From an uncultured Erysipelotrichaceae bacterium (GTDB lineage Bacteria; Bacillota_I; Bacilli_A; Erysipelotrichales; Coprobacillaceae): a DNA stretch of 6,970 nucleotides. The stretch spans positions 1-6,970 of the forward strand of contig CAMFRJ010000058.1 in NCBI GenBank assembly GCA_945981915.1, read 5' to 3'. The notes below the pieces were generated by a model. The model was not told the DNA's origin, did not search any database, and saw only the letters and a program-made list of their open reading frames with translations. The position numbers and the translations under genes are program-made. Below, piece by piece: positions 1 to 6,330 of the stretch (its first letter is position 1; every line of letters begins with the position of its first letter).

Positions 1-11
1 GTATAAATAAG

Positions 12-23
12 TTATCGTGATAA
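12..23. repeat. TTATCGTGATAA imperfect palindrome, copy 1
   Basis: This 12-mer has 5-base inverted arms (TTATC/GATAA) around a two-base centre. It matches the motif at 46-57 in 11 of 12 positions, 34 bases away. Two similarly oriented, dyad-symmetric sites in a short non-coding stretch suggest binding sites for one dimeric DNA-binding protein. The regulator is not identified. Confidence 0.4.
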
Positions 24-43
24 TAAAAAAATAATACACCCCT

Positions 44-59
44 TTTTATCATGATAAAA
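44..59. repeat. Perfect 16-base palindrome TTTTATCATGATAAAA (copy 2 of TTATCrTGATAA)
   Basis: The 16 bases read identically on both strands. The core at 46-57 repeats the motif at 12-23 with one substitution. It abuts the second palindrome class at 59-70, so two different operator-like sites sit back to back. An RNA hairpin is less likely, because a perfect palindrome leaves no room for a loop. The identity of any binding protein is unknown. Confidence 0.45.
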
Positions 60-70
60 TTGTATACAAT
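59..70. promoter_or_regulatory. Operator-like palindrome ATTGTATACAAT, upstream copy
   Basis: This is a perfect 12-base palindrome. With its right flank it forms a 15-base string (60-74) that recurs exactly at 549-563 inside the presumed his promoter. The core TTGTATACAA resembles operators of GntR-family repressors; as I recall, the Bacillus subtilis gluconate operator has this core. Exact recurrence in front of both the YbjQ-like gene and the his operon suggests a shared regulator. That is inference, and no regulator gene is in the window. Confidence 0.5.
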
Positions 71-204
71 CTATTATCGCTTTGCTTTGTTTTATGGCTT
101 AATGATATTTAAAAAATGAATTAGAAGAACAGATGAGACTTTTGATAGCGTTAAAAGCATTTCTTTTATATAATAAAAGTATCAAGGAAATGGAGGATAT
201 GATA

Positions 205-516
205 ATGCTTGTTGTAACGACACAAACAATTAGAGGAAAGGATTTTGAAGAATTAGGATTAGTGCAAGGAAGTACCATCCAATGTAAACATATTGGAAAA
301 GATATAGGAAGTGCTTTTAGAAATATGGTAGGAGGAGAAATGAAAGCATATGTTGAAATGATGAATGAAGCAAGGGATATCGCTTATGGACGTATGCTTG
401 ATCAGGCTAACCAATTAGGAGCTGATGCGATTGTGGCAATGATGTATGCTACATCAGCGATAGAACCAGGAGCAGCTGAAGTCATGTGCTATGGAACAGC
501 TGTTAAATTCAAATAA
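205..516 (+). CDS. YbjQ/UPF0145 family protein (putative heavy-metal-binding domain, PF01906)
   Basis: This is a 103-residue protein, close to the usual family length of about 103-107. Recognisable features are the N-terminal strand MLVVTTQTIRGK, a central MVGGEMKAYVEMM segment followed by a helix with many Met and Ala residues, then LGADAIVAMMY and a C-terminal strand ending in a YGTAVKFK pattern. Family members are small cytosolic proteins that assemble into ring-like oligomers. The 'heavy-metal-binding' name is historical and the function is not established. The start at 205 is chosen because GGAGG lies at 192-196, 8 bases upstream. The ATG at 199 is too close to it, and the ATG at 133 adds 24 residues not typical of the family. 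No convincing terminator separates it from the his leader. It shares a 15-base operator-like string with the his promoter, so co-regulation is possible. Nothing else links it to histidine synthesis. Confidence 0.85.
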   Translation: MLVVTTQTIRGKDFEELGLVQGSTIQCKHIGKDIGSAFRNMVGGEMKAYVEMMNEARDIAYGRMLDQANQLGADAIVAMMYATSAIEPGAAEVMCYGTAVKFK

Positions 517-542
517 GATAATAGTAAAATTAAAATATTTTC

Positions 543-571
543 TTTATTTTGTATACAATCTATGTTATTAT
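543..571 (+). promoter_or_regulatory. Predicted his operon promoter with extended -10
   Basis: TATTAT at 566-571 is preceded by TG at 563-564, giving the extended -10 pattern TGnTATTAT. A weak -35 (TTTATT, 543-548) lies 17 bases upstream. Initiation would be expected near 577-580, about 17 bases before the leader peptide start, giving a leader RNA of about 190 bases to the hisZ start. The motif fit is good, but no transcript evidence is available. Confidence 0.55.
549..558. promoter_or_regulatory. Operator-like palindrome TTGTATACAA in the his promoter spacer
   Basis: This perfect 10-base palindrome lies exactly between the predicted -35 and the extended -10. The 15-base string from 549 to 563 is identical to 60-74 upstream of the YbjQ-like gene. 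A protein bound here would block RNA polymerase, which fits a repressor site. The core resembles GntR-type operators. A TrpR-family HisR/YerC-type regulator is another candidate for histidine genes in Gram-positive bacteria, but I cannot recall its operator with certainty. Confidence 0.5.
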
Positions 572-595
572 AGAAACCAATAAGAGGTGATAAAC

Positions 596-649
596 ATGAA
601 AACACAATATTTTTTACAATTTCATCACCATCATCATTGGATTGCCTAG
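596..649 (+). CDS. hisL: his operon leader peptide, 17 aa with five consecutive His
   Basis: The reading frame gives MKTQYFLQFHHHHHWIA followed by TAG. Residues 10-14 are five histidines in a row (CAT CAC CAT CAT CAT, 623-637). A good ribosome binding site, AGGTGA at 585-590, lies 5 bases before the ATG. The peptide sits between the predicted promoter and a terminator upstream of the first his gene, which is the position and composition of the enteric his leader peptide (seven His in E. coli). Its role would be to sense charged tRNA-His by ribosome stalling, not to act as a protein. One Trp codon follows the run and is unlikely to be a control codon. The symbol hisL is given by analogy of function, not by homology. 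Confidence 0.88.
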   Translation: MKTQYFLQFHHHHHWIA

Positions 650-728
650 GGTTATATCAATATGATACAACCCATTTCGTGTATAGTTTGGGGTGTATCT
701 AATGGCATGAATTGGTACGAGTCATTAG
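649..728 (+). promoter_or_regulatory. his attenuator: competing RNA hairpins A:B, B:C, C:D, D:E
   Basis: Read by eye, the leader RNA has two incompatible sets of pairings. Set one (terminating): A:B pairs 649-658 with 664-673 (9 pairs, one A/C mismatch), C:D pairs 695-703 with 711-718 (8 pairs including one G-U, one bulged base at 700), followed by the terminator E:F at 717-740. Set two (antiterminating): B:C pairs 664-674 with 689-699 (10 pairs, one A/G mismatch), and D:E pairs 699-709 with 718-728 (including GU pairs and one A/A mismatch). D:E uses the left arm of the terminator, so it prevents the terminator from forming. This is the alternating six-segment topology known from the enteric his attenuator. 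No energies were calculated, and the base of C:D shares two bases with the terminator stem. Confidence 0.75.
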
Positions 729-747
729 TAAATGACTCGTTTTTTTT
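717..747 (+). terminator. Intrinsic terminator of the his attenuator
   Basis: A perfect 10-base-pair stem (717-726 with 731-740) closes a four-base AGTA loop, and an unbroken run of eight T follows at 740-747. It lies in the untranslated leader 18 bases upstream of the hisZ start and is followed by co-directional his genes. It is therefore a regulated, conditional terminator rather than an end-of-operon one. Confidence 0.93.
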
Positions 748-765
748 ATTAAAAGGGGGACTATC

Positions 766-1737
766 ATGGAAGATTTTAAATATTTGATTCCAGAAGAAAG
801 TATTGATGCAATTATTACGAATGTAGAAAAATTAAGGGAAATAGAAAATAATTTAAGAAATATATTTGGCCATTACAGTTATAATGAAGTTTTGATGCCT
901 TCATTTGAATATGTTGATTTGTATACACAATTAGATTGTGGTTTTGAACTAGACAAGATGTTTCAATATATTAATCACGAAGGAAAAAATGTAGCGATGC
1001 GTTTAGACTTTACGATTCCACTAGCACGTTTGTATGCCAATAGCTATAAAACAGGAGAAGCGAGATATAGCTATTTTGGTAAGGTTTATCGTAAGGAAAC
1101 AATGCATAAAGGAAGAAGCAGTGAGTTTTTTCAAGGTGGTGTCGAATTGATGAATAAACCAGGCCTGCCAGGAGATTGTGAAATTATGATGATGATTCAA
1201 GAGTCATTACCAGGTTTATCATTAAGTCATATTATTATAGAAATAGGCTCTGCCAAATTCTATAATCGTTTGTTACAACTAGTGGGAAAACAAGAAGAAT
1301 TTATTGAAATCTTGAGACTGAGAAATATTTCAGGTATGAAAGAATTTATCAGGAAAAATGATTTTTCATCACAGTTAAATGCCTTGTTGTTGGAATTACC
1401 AACATGTTTTGGTGATATTCATATGTTAAATCAAGCTATTGATAAAATAGAAGATCCTATTTTATTAGGATCATTGAATGAATTAAAAGCATTATATGAT
1501 TCACTAGATAAGAAAGATGGTATTATTTTTGATTTAGGAATGGTACCTACAATGAAATACTATACAGGATTGATGATCAAAGGATACAGCCGTTATAGTG
1601 CTAACCCCATTTTATCTGGTGGTAGATATGATGATCTGTTACCAAGATTTAATGTTCAAGCAGGTGCTATTGGTTTTTGTTTTCATATGAATCATATTTT
1701 AAAAGCTATTGAAAAAGAAGGTGAATATCATGATTAA
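766..1737 (+). CDS. hisZ: ATP phosphoribosyltransferase regulatory subunit HisZ
   Basis: HisZ is a catalytically inactive paralogue of the histidyl-tRNA synthetase core. It binds the short HisG to form the active, histidine-feedback-inhibited enzyme for the first pathway step. The 323 residues cover only a class II synthetase-like catalytic domain; the C-terminal anticodon-binding domain of HisRS (about 420 residues) is absent. Visible signatures are MPSFEYVD (44-51), [10 protein letters not shown] (79-88), YFGKVYRKE (103-111), FQGGVELM (122-129), [13 protein letters not shown] (263-275) and [13 protein letters not shown] (283-295). AGGGGGA at 754-760 places the ATG at 766. The stop overlaps the hisG start by 8 bases, which supports coupled production of the two partners. 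As the first structural gene after the attenuator, it is directly under that control. A true HisRS is ruled out by length and operon position. Confidence 0.94.
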   Translation: MEDFKYLIPEESIDAIITNVEKLREIENNLRNIFGHYSYNEVLMPSFEYVDLYTQLDCGFELDKMFQYINHEGKNVAMRLDFTIPLARLYANSYKTGEARYSYFGKVYRKETMHKGRSSEFFQGGVELMNKPGLPGDCEIMMMIQESLPGLSLSHIIIEIGSAKFYNRLLQLVGKQEEFIEILRLRNISGMKEFIRKNDFSSQLNALLLELPTCFGDIHMLNQAIDKIEDPILLGSLNELKALYDSLDKKDGIIFDLGMVPTMKYYTGLMIKGYSRYSANPILSGGRYDDLLPRFNVQAGAIGFCFHMNHILKAIEKEGEYHD

Positions 1738-2383
1738 GATTGCGATTACAAAAGGAAGAATTGAAAAACAAGTATGTCAGATGTTAAGTGATGCTGGTTT
1801 TGATATGGATCCTATTATTCATAAAGATAGAGAATTATTGATTGAAACAAGTGATGGAATTTCAATGATCTTTGGAAAACCTAATGATGTTGTGACATTT
1901 TTAGAACATGGTATTGTTGATGTGGGATTTGTTGGAAAAGATACTTTAGATGATGTTGATTTTAATGAATATTATGAATTATTAGATCTTCATATTGGTA
2001 AATGTTATTTTGCGGTGGCTGCTTATCCTGAATATCGCGATAAGAAGTTTAATCGAAGAAAGAAGATTGCCAGCAAGTATACCAATGTTGCGAAAAAATA
2101 TTTTGCTTCTAAACAAGAAGATGTTGAAATCATCAAATTAGAAGGATCAGTTGAATTAGGACCTGTTACTGGTATTTCTGATGCGATTGTTGATATTGTC
2201 GAAACTGGTTCAACATTAAAAGCGAATGGGTTAGAAGTTATTGAAAAAGTGAGTGATATTTCAACACGTATGATTGTGAACAAGGTTGCTTTTAAATTTA
2301 AAAAAGATGAAATAATGAATATCGTTAAAAAATTAGAAAAAGTCATGGAGGAAAAAGAAAATGTTAAAAACAATTCGATATGA
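1730..2383 (+). CDS. hisG: ATP phosphoribosyltransferase catalytic subunit, short form (HisG_S)
   Basis: HisG catalyses the committed step, ATP + PRPP to N1-(5-phosphoribosyl)-ATP + PPi, in the cytosol. The 217-residue length is that of the short form, which lacks the C-terminal regulatory domain and depends on HisZ, here encoded immediately upstream. Signatures are [14 protein letters not shown] at the N-terminus, [13 protein letters not shown] (61-73), and the PRPP-binding stretch LEGSVELGP then [13 protein letters not shown] (151-163). The start at 1730 is preferred because AAGGTGA lies at 1718-1724, 5 bases upstream, and the family begins at this methionine. The in-frame ATG at 1709 would add seven lysine-rich residues within hisZ. 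The last 23 bases overlap hisD, so the final few residues (ending KNNSI) are probably a non-conserved tail. Confidence 0.95.
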   Translation: MIKIAITKGRIEKQVCQMLSDAGFDMDPIIHKDRELLIETSDGISMIFGKPNDVVTFLEHGIVDVGFVGKDTLDDVDFNEYYELLDLHIGKCYFAVAAYPEYRDKKFNRRKKIASKYTNVAKKYFASKQEDVEIIKLEGSVELGPVTGISDAIVDIVETGSTLKANGLEVIEKVSDISTRMIVNKVAFKFKKDEIMNIVKKLEKVMEEKENVKNNSI

Positions 2384-3662
2384 TGGTTCTTTAAAAGAGA
2401 TTGCTGATAAATTAAATAATAGAAAAGAAGAGATTTCTATAGAAGTTAATAATGCAGTCAATGACATTATCAATAATATTAGAATGAATGGAAATCAAGC
2501 TTTAATTGATTACTGTCAAAAATTTGATGGTTATCAAATCAAAACTGAACAAGATTTTATCGTCAGTGAAGAAGAAAAAGAAGCTGCTATCAAACAAGTT
2601 GATCAAGACTATATCAGAATATTAGAAAGAACAAAACAACAGCTTATTGATTTTCATATCAATCAAGTTGATAAATCATGGTCTTTGTTTAAGGATAATG
2701 GTGTCATCATGGGACAAATGGTTCGTCCTATTGAAAGAGTGGCCTTATATGTTCCAGGAGGAACAGCAGCTTATCCTTCAACAGTCTTAATGAATGCGAT
2801 TCCTGCAAAATTAGCAGGAGTCAAAGATTTGGTCATTATTACACCTGTTAAAGAAGATGGTAAAGTTAATCCTGTTATCATTGCTGCTGCTAAGGTAGCA
2901 GGAGTTGATACAATTTATAAATTTGGTGGAGCACAAGGTGTTGGTGCAATTGCTTATGGAACAGAAACAATCGAAAAGGTTGATAAAATTGTTGGTCCAG
3001 GAAATATTTATGTAGCGACAGCTAAAAAATTATGTTATGGGATCGTTGACATTGACATGGTAGCAGGACCAAGTGAAGTATTGGTCATTGCTGATGACAA
3101 TGCCAATCCTAAATACATCGCTGCTGATTTAATGTCACAGGCAGAACATGATAAGCTTGCTAGTGCAATGCTTGTGACAACAAGTCAAGAGCTTATCGAA
3201 AAAGTCAATGCAGAATTACATAGACAGATGTCTTATCTATCAAGAAAAGAAATCATTGAAGAATCATTGAAAAATTATGGAGGAGCCATTCTTGTCGAAA
3301 CCTTAGATGAGGCTTTTGAGGTTTCTAATTATTTAGCACCTGAACATTTAGAAGTATTGGTTGATGATCCTGTCAATACTTTACCAAAAATTAAAAATGC
3401 GGGATCTATATTTTTAGGTGAATATTCACCTGAACCACTTGGCGATTATATGTCAGGAACCAATCATGTTTTACCAACAGGAGGAACTGCAAAATTCTAT
3501 TCAGCATTAGGTGTCTATGATTATGTGAAATATTCTTCATATAGCTATTATCCAAAAGCAGTTCTTGAAACATTCAAAGATGATGTTCAAACTTTCGCTA
3601 ATAGTGAAGGTTTAGATGCTCATGCTAATAGTATTGCTGTGAGATTTGAGGAGGAATCATGA
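2361..3662 (+). CDS. hisD: Histidinol dehydrogenase
   Basis: HisD is a zinc-dependent cytosolic dimer that performs the last two steps, oxidising L-histidinol to L-histidinal and then to L-histidine with two NAD+. The 433 residues match the family's usual 425-440. The HisD signature spans about 211-243 ([14 protein letters not shown] through [14 protein letters not shown]). Residues matching the E. coli zinc ligands are Q260 and H263 (in SQAEHD), D362 (in GDYMSGTNH) and H421 (in LDAHANS). The catalytic pair is E328-H329 in APEHLEV. GGAGG at 2347-2351 supports the ATG at 2361, inside the end of hisG. The gene is followed directly by hisB, with no hisC between them as occurs in many other his operons. 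All key residues are intact. Confidence 0.97.
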   Translation: MLKTIRYDGSLKEIADKLNNRKEEISIEVNNAVNDIINNIRMNGNQALIDYCQKFDGYQIKTEQDFIVSEEEKEAAIKQVDQDYIRILERTKQQLIDFHINQVDKSWSLFKDNGVIMGQMVRPIERVALYVPGGTAAYPSTVLMNAIPAKLAGVKDLVIITPVKEDGKVNPVIIAAAKVAGVDTIYKFGGAQGVGAIAYGTETIEKVDKIVGPGNIYVATAKKLCYGIVDIDMVAGPSEVLVIADDNANPKYIAADLMSQAEHDKLASAMLVTTSQELIEKVNAELHRQMSYLSRKEIIEESLKNYGGAILVETLDEAFEVSNYLAPEHLEVLVDDPVNTLPKIKNAGSIFLGEYSPEPLGDYMSGTNHVLPTGGTAKFYSALGVYDYVKYSSYSYYPKAVLETFKDDVQTFANSEGLDAHANSIAVRFEEES

Positions 3663-4249
3663 TGAGAAAAGCAGTTATTGAAAGAAAAACAAAAGAAACA
3701 GATATCTCTTTATGTGTCAATTTAGATGGAACTGGACAAAGTGATATTGATACGGGAATTGGTTTTTTTGATCATATGTTAACACTTTTTGCTTTTCATA
3801 GTGATATTGACTTAACAGTCAAATGTCAAGGTGATCTTTATGTTGATTCACATCATAGCGTTGAAGATATTGGGATTGCTTTAGGAAAAGCTATCAAAGA
3901 GGCTTTAGGAGATAAAAAAGGGATTACAAGATATGGTCATTTTACGATTCCGATGGATGAAGCTTTAGTGACAACGGATCTAGATATTTCCGGACGAGCA
4001 TTTCTTGTCTTTAATACAGATATTCCTAAAGTTGTTTTAGGAAATTATGAAACTGAAATGACTGAAGAATTCTTTAGAGCAGTTGCCTATCAAATGGAGG
4101 TAACATTACATATCAATGAAGCTTATGGCAATAATGTTCATCATATCATTGAAGCATGTTTTAAATCATTTGGACGTGCTTTAAAACAAGCTATTACTAT
4201 TGATGAAAAAAAGAAAGACATGGTTATTTCTTCAAAAGGGGTCTTATAA
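3662..4249 (+). CDS. hisB: Imidazoleglycerol-phosphate dehydratase (monofunctional)
   Basis: HisB converts D-erythro-imidazole-glycerol phosphate to imidazole-acetol phosphate. It is a manganese enzyme that forms a 24-subunit shell. The 195 residues are the dehydratase domain only; the histidinol-phosphatase domain fused to it in E. coli HisB is absent. Metal-site motifs are FDHML (H38), HHSVED (H64, H65, E68, D69) and HHIIEACFKS (H160, H161, E164), with MDEALV at 98-103. Two adjacent ATGs exist at 3659 and 3662. GAGGAGG at 3648-3654 is 7 bases from 3662 but only 4 from 3659, so 3662 is chosen, giving a TGATG stop-start with hisD. Using 3659 would add one methionine. The C-terminus is typical apart from a lysine-rich tail. 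Confidence 0.96.
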   Translation: MRKAVIERKTKETDISLCVNLDGTGQSDIDTGIGFFDHMLTLFAFHSDIDLTVKCQGDLYVDSHHSVEDIGIALGKAIKEALGDKKGITRYGHFTIPMDEALVTTDLDISGRAFLVFNTDIPKVVLGNYETEMTEEFFRAVAYQMEVTLHINEAYGNNVHHIIEACFKSFGRALKQAITIDEKKKDMVISSKGVL

Positions 4250-4250
4250 A

Positions 4251-4859
4251 ATGATTGTGATAATTGATTATAATGTAGGAAATTTAAAAAGTGTACAAGG
4301 AGCATTTTCAAGAATTGGTTTAGAGACAGTTGTGACCAGAGATCATGCTTTGATTAACAAAGCGCAAGCAATCGTTTTACCAGGGGTAGGAACGTTTCCT
4401 GTTGCTATGGAAAATTTAAAAAAATATGATCTGATTGATATTTTGACCCAAAGGAAAGAAGCAGGTATTCCTATTTTAGGAATTTGTTTAGGGATGCAGA
4501 TCTTATTTGACAAAGGGTATGAAATAAAAGAAACCAAAGGTTTAGGATTTATACCAGGAAATGTCAATTATATGGATATTGATGAAAAAGTGCCACATAT
4601 GGGATGGAACCAACTTCATTTTCAACAAGATCATCCAATCTTAAAAAACATTCATGAAAATGATGATGTCTATTTTGTCCATTCATACATGGCAACGTGT
4701 CCAGATGAAAATTTAGTAGCTTATAGTGATTATGGTGATACAAAAGTCACTGCTTTAGTACAAAATAAAAACGTCATAGGATGTCAGTTTCATCCGGAAA
4801 AATCTGGAACAGTTGGTAGAGGAATATTATTAGCGTTTAAGGAGATGATTTCATGTTAA
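4251..4859 (+). CDS. hisH: Imidazole glycerol phosphate synthase, glutamine amidotransferase subunit
   Basis: HisH is a class I glutaminase that releases ammonia and channels it into HisF, with which it forms the IGP synthase heterodimer. Length is 202 residues, normal for the family. The N-terminus MIVIIDYNVGNLKSV, LPGVGTF (43-49), the nucleophile motif GICLGMQ (Cys79) and the distal GCQFHPEKSG motif (His181, Glu183) give a complete catalytic triad. The start at 4251 lies one base after the hisB stop and fits the family N-terminus; GGGG at 4238-4241 serves as a moderate binding site. An upstream in-frame ATG at 4200 would add 17 residues that are just hisB read in another frame. The stop overlaps hisA by 7 bases. 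Confidence 0.96.
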   Translation: MIVIIDYNVGNLKSVQGAFSRIGLETVVTRDHALINKAQAIVLPGVGTFPVAMENLKKYDLIDILTQRKEAGIPILGICLGMQILFDKGYEIKETKGLGFIPGNVNYMDIDEKVPHMGWNQLHFQQDHPILKNIHENDDVYFVHSYMATCPDENLVAYSDYGDTKVTALVQNKNVIGCQFHPEKSGTVGRGILLAFKEMISC

Positions 4860-5590
4860 TCATACCAGCAATAGATCTTAAAGATGGTGAAGCAGTTCGT
4901 CTTTATAAAGGAGATTACAATCAAAAAACAGTTTATTCTAAGCATCCTGAAACATTAGCTAAGCAATTTGAAGATATGGGAGCGACATTCTTACATGTTG
5001 TTGATCTAGATGGAGCTAAGGATGGAAAAGCAAAAAATTTAGAAACAATTCAAAAAATCAGAAATCATACTACGATGAAGATTGAATTAGGTGGTGGAAT
5101 CCGAGATATGAAAACAGTCGCTCTTTATCTTGATGACGTTGGAATTGATCGTATCATTTTAGGAACCGCTGCTTTACAGGATCCTGAATTTTTAAAAGCT
5201 ACTTTAAAACAATACGGTAGTGAAAGAATTGTTGTCGGTGTAGATGTCAAAAATGGTTTTGTTTCAACAGCAGGCTGGTTAGAAATAAGTCAAATGCCAT
5301 ATTTAGAATTTATCCAATATTTAGAATCAATTGGAGTGACTTATATTGTGGCAACTGATATTTCTAAAGATGGAACATTGATGGGACCGAATTTTGATAT
5401 GTATGATCAAATTGATCAAACATCAAATATCAAATTTGTGGTTTCTGGTGGAATTAAAGATTTCCAAAACATCAAAGATGTTCATGATAAAGGATATTAT
5501 GCATGTATTGTTGGTAAAGCATATTATGAAAAAAAAGTGGATTTAAAGGAGACGATAAAATGCTTACAAAACGAATCATTCCCTGTTTAG
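4853..5590 (+). CDS. hisA: ProFAR isomerase (phosphoribosylformimino-AICAR-phosphate isomerase)
   Basis: HisA is a (beta/alpha)8-barrel enzyme that isomerises ProFAR to PRFAR, the substrate of HisHF. Length is 245 residues, as usual. It begins [17 protein letters not shown], with the general base D8. The half-barrel partner site is D131 (GVDVKNG) or nearby D169/D173 in [14 protein letters not shown]. Phosphate-binding loops are GGGIRD (80-85) and VSGGIKD (197-203). IPAID with R16 distinguishes it from its paralogue HisF, which follows. AAGGAG upstream (4839-4844) supports the start. The end overlaps hisF by 31 bases, the longest overlap in the operon, so the C-terminal residues (CLQNESFPV) are encoded by bases also specifying HisF's start. 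Confidence 0.96.
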   Translation: MLIIPAIDLKDGEAVRLYKGDYNQKTVYSKHPETLAKQFEDMGATFLHVVDLDGAKDGKAKNLETIQKIRNHTTMKIELGGGIRDMKTVALYLDDVGIDRIILGTAALQDPEFLKATLKQYGSERIVVGVDVKNGFVSTAGWLEISQMPYLEFIQYLESIGVTYIVATDISKDGTLMGPNFDMYDQIDQTSNIKFVVSGGIKDFQNIKDVHDKGYYACIVGKAYYEKKVDLKETIKCLQNESFPV

Positions 5591-6330
5591 ATATTAAAGA
5601 TGGTAAAGTTGTCAAAGGTGTTAATTTTGTTGGTTTAAAGGATGTCGGGGATCCAATTGAACTTGCTAAACGTTATGATATTCAATGTGCTGATGAAGTC
5701 GTCTTTTTAGATATTACGGCTTCATATGAAAATAGAGATATTATCAAAGATTTGATTGAAAGAGCAGCTTCACAGTTAACAATACCGCTAGCCGTTGGAG
5801 GAGGAATTAGAAGTTTAGATGATTTCCGCATGATCTTAGCTTCGGGTGCTGACAAGGTTTCAGTAAATTCTGCAGCTATTGCCAATCCACAACTGATTAA
5901 GGATGCTTCTGATGAATTTGGAGTTCAATGTGTTGTCATCGCTATCGATGCTAAAAAAAGAGAAGACCAAAGTGGCTGGGATGTTTATGTCAAAGGTGGC
6001 AGAGAAAATACAGGACTTGATCTGATTGAATGGGTCATGCAATGTGAAAAATTAGGAGCTGGAGAAGTCTTATTAACATCAATGGATGCAGATGGGACAA
6101 AGGCAGGATATGATATTGACATGCTTAATGCAGTCTGTCAGGCTGTTGATATTCCGGTGATTGCTTCTGGAGGATGTGGCAGCATTCAGGATATTATAGA
6201 TGTATTTGAAAAAACGGATGTTGATGCAGCACTTGTCGCTTCCTTGTTCCATTTTAATGAGGCGACTGTTGAAGATGTCAGGGAAGAATGTAGAAAACAT
6301 AATATTAATGTAAGGAGGGCGTTTTCATGA
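5560..6330 (+). CDS. hisF: Imidazole glycerol phosphate synthase, cyclase subunit
   Basis: HisF is the (beta/alpha)8-barrel cyclase that uses ammonia from HisH to turn PRFAR into imidazole glycerol phosphate and AICAR; AICAR returns to purine synthesis. Length is 256 residues, typical. The N-terminus [21 protein letters not shown] carries catalytic D11; the second catalytic aspartate is D130 in VVIAIDAKK. Other family motifs are [11 protein letters not shown] (78-88), [11 protein letters not shown] (97-107), [15 protein letters not shown] (171-185) and IASGGCGS (201-208). AAAGGAG at 5545-5551 lies 8 bases before the ATG at 5560, which sits inside the end of hisA. The stop overlaps the hisIE start as ATGA. 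HisA and HisF are ancient paralogues and still adjacent here. Confidence 0.97.
   Translation: MLTKRIIPCLDIKDGKVVKGVNFVGLKDVGDPIELAKRYDIQCADEVVFLDITASYENRDIIKDLIERAASQLTIPLAVGGGIRSLDDFRMILASGADKVSVNSAAIANPQLIKDASDEFGVQCVVIAIDAKKREDQSGWDVYVKGGRENTGLDLIEWVMQCEKLGAGEVLLTSMDADGTKAGYDIDMLNAVCQAVDIPVIASGGCGSIQDIIDVFEKTDVDAALVASLFHFNEATVEDVREECRKHNINVRRAFS

Larger units (their letters stand above)
1..204. other. Non-coding region upstream of the YbjQ-like gene
   Basis: No credible gene is seen here. The region is very AT-rich and contains three palindromic motifs listed separately: positions 12-23, 44-59 and 59-70. An in-frame ATG at 133 would extend the YbjQ-like gene, but it has no good ribosome binding site and the added residues do not look like the family. 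A weak promoter could be read as TTGCTT at 82-87 and GATATT at 104-109 with a 16-base spacer. This is only a possibility. The region may also hold the 5' control region of a gene lying to the left of the window. Confidence 0.5.

Noticed and set aside
133..204. Longer start for the YbjQ-like gene at 133
   Set aside because: The added 24 residues have no ribosome binding site upstream and no family resemblance, while GGAGG at 192-196 clearly serves the ATG at 205.
532..541. AAAATATTTT as a terminator for the YbjQ-like gene
   Set aside because: The palindrome has no loop and only A-T pairs, so it cannot form a stable terminator hairpin. Read-through from the upstream gene into the his leader remains possible.
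578..765. tRNA-His T-box riboswitch upstream of hisZ
   Set aside because: The leader is only about 190 bases. The T-box consensus AGGGTGGNACCGCG is absent (only TGGTAC at 713-718), and a UGGG bulge matching tRNA-His is not placed in an antiterminator. The poly-His ORF and alternating hairpins explain the region better.
919..928. Further TTGTATACAc copy inside hisZ
   Set aside because: It has 9 of 10 matches but loses the dyad symmetry at its end and encodes conserved-region residues (LYTQ). It is most likely coincidence.
2023..2373. 116-residue minus-strand ORF inside hisG
   Set aside because: It lies antisense to a conserved gene, is low in complexity (Ser, Thr, Phe and Ile from reading AT-rich codons backwards) and has no upstream signals. 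The other minus-strand ORFs within hisH, hisF and hisIE are rejected for the same reason.
4200..4250. Longer HisH start at 4200
   Set aside because: The extra 17 residues are encoded within hisB in another frame. HisH proteins begin with the MIVIIDYxxGN pattern that starts at 4251.
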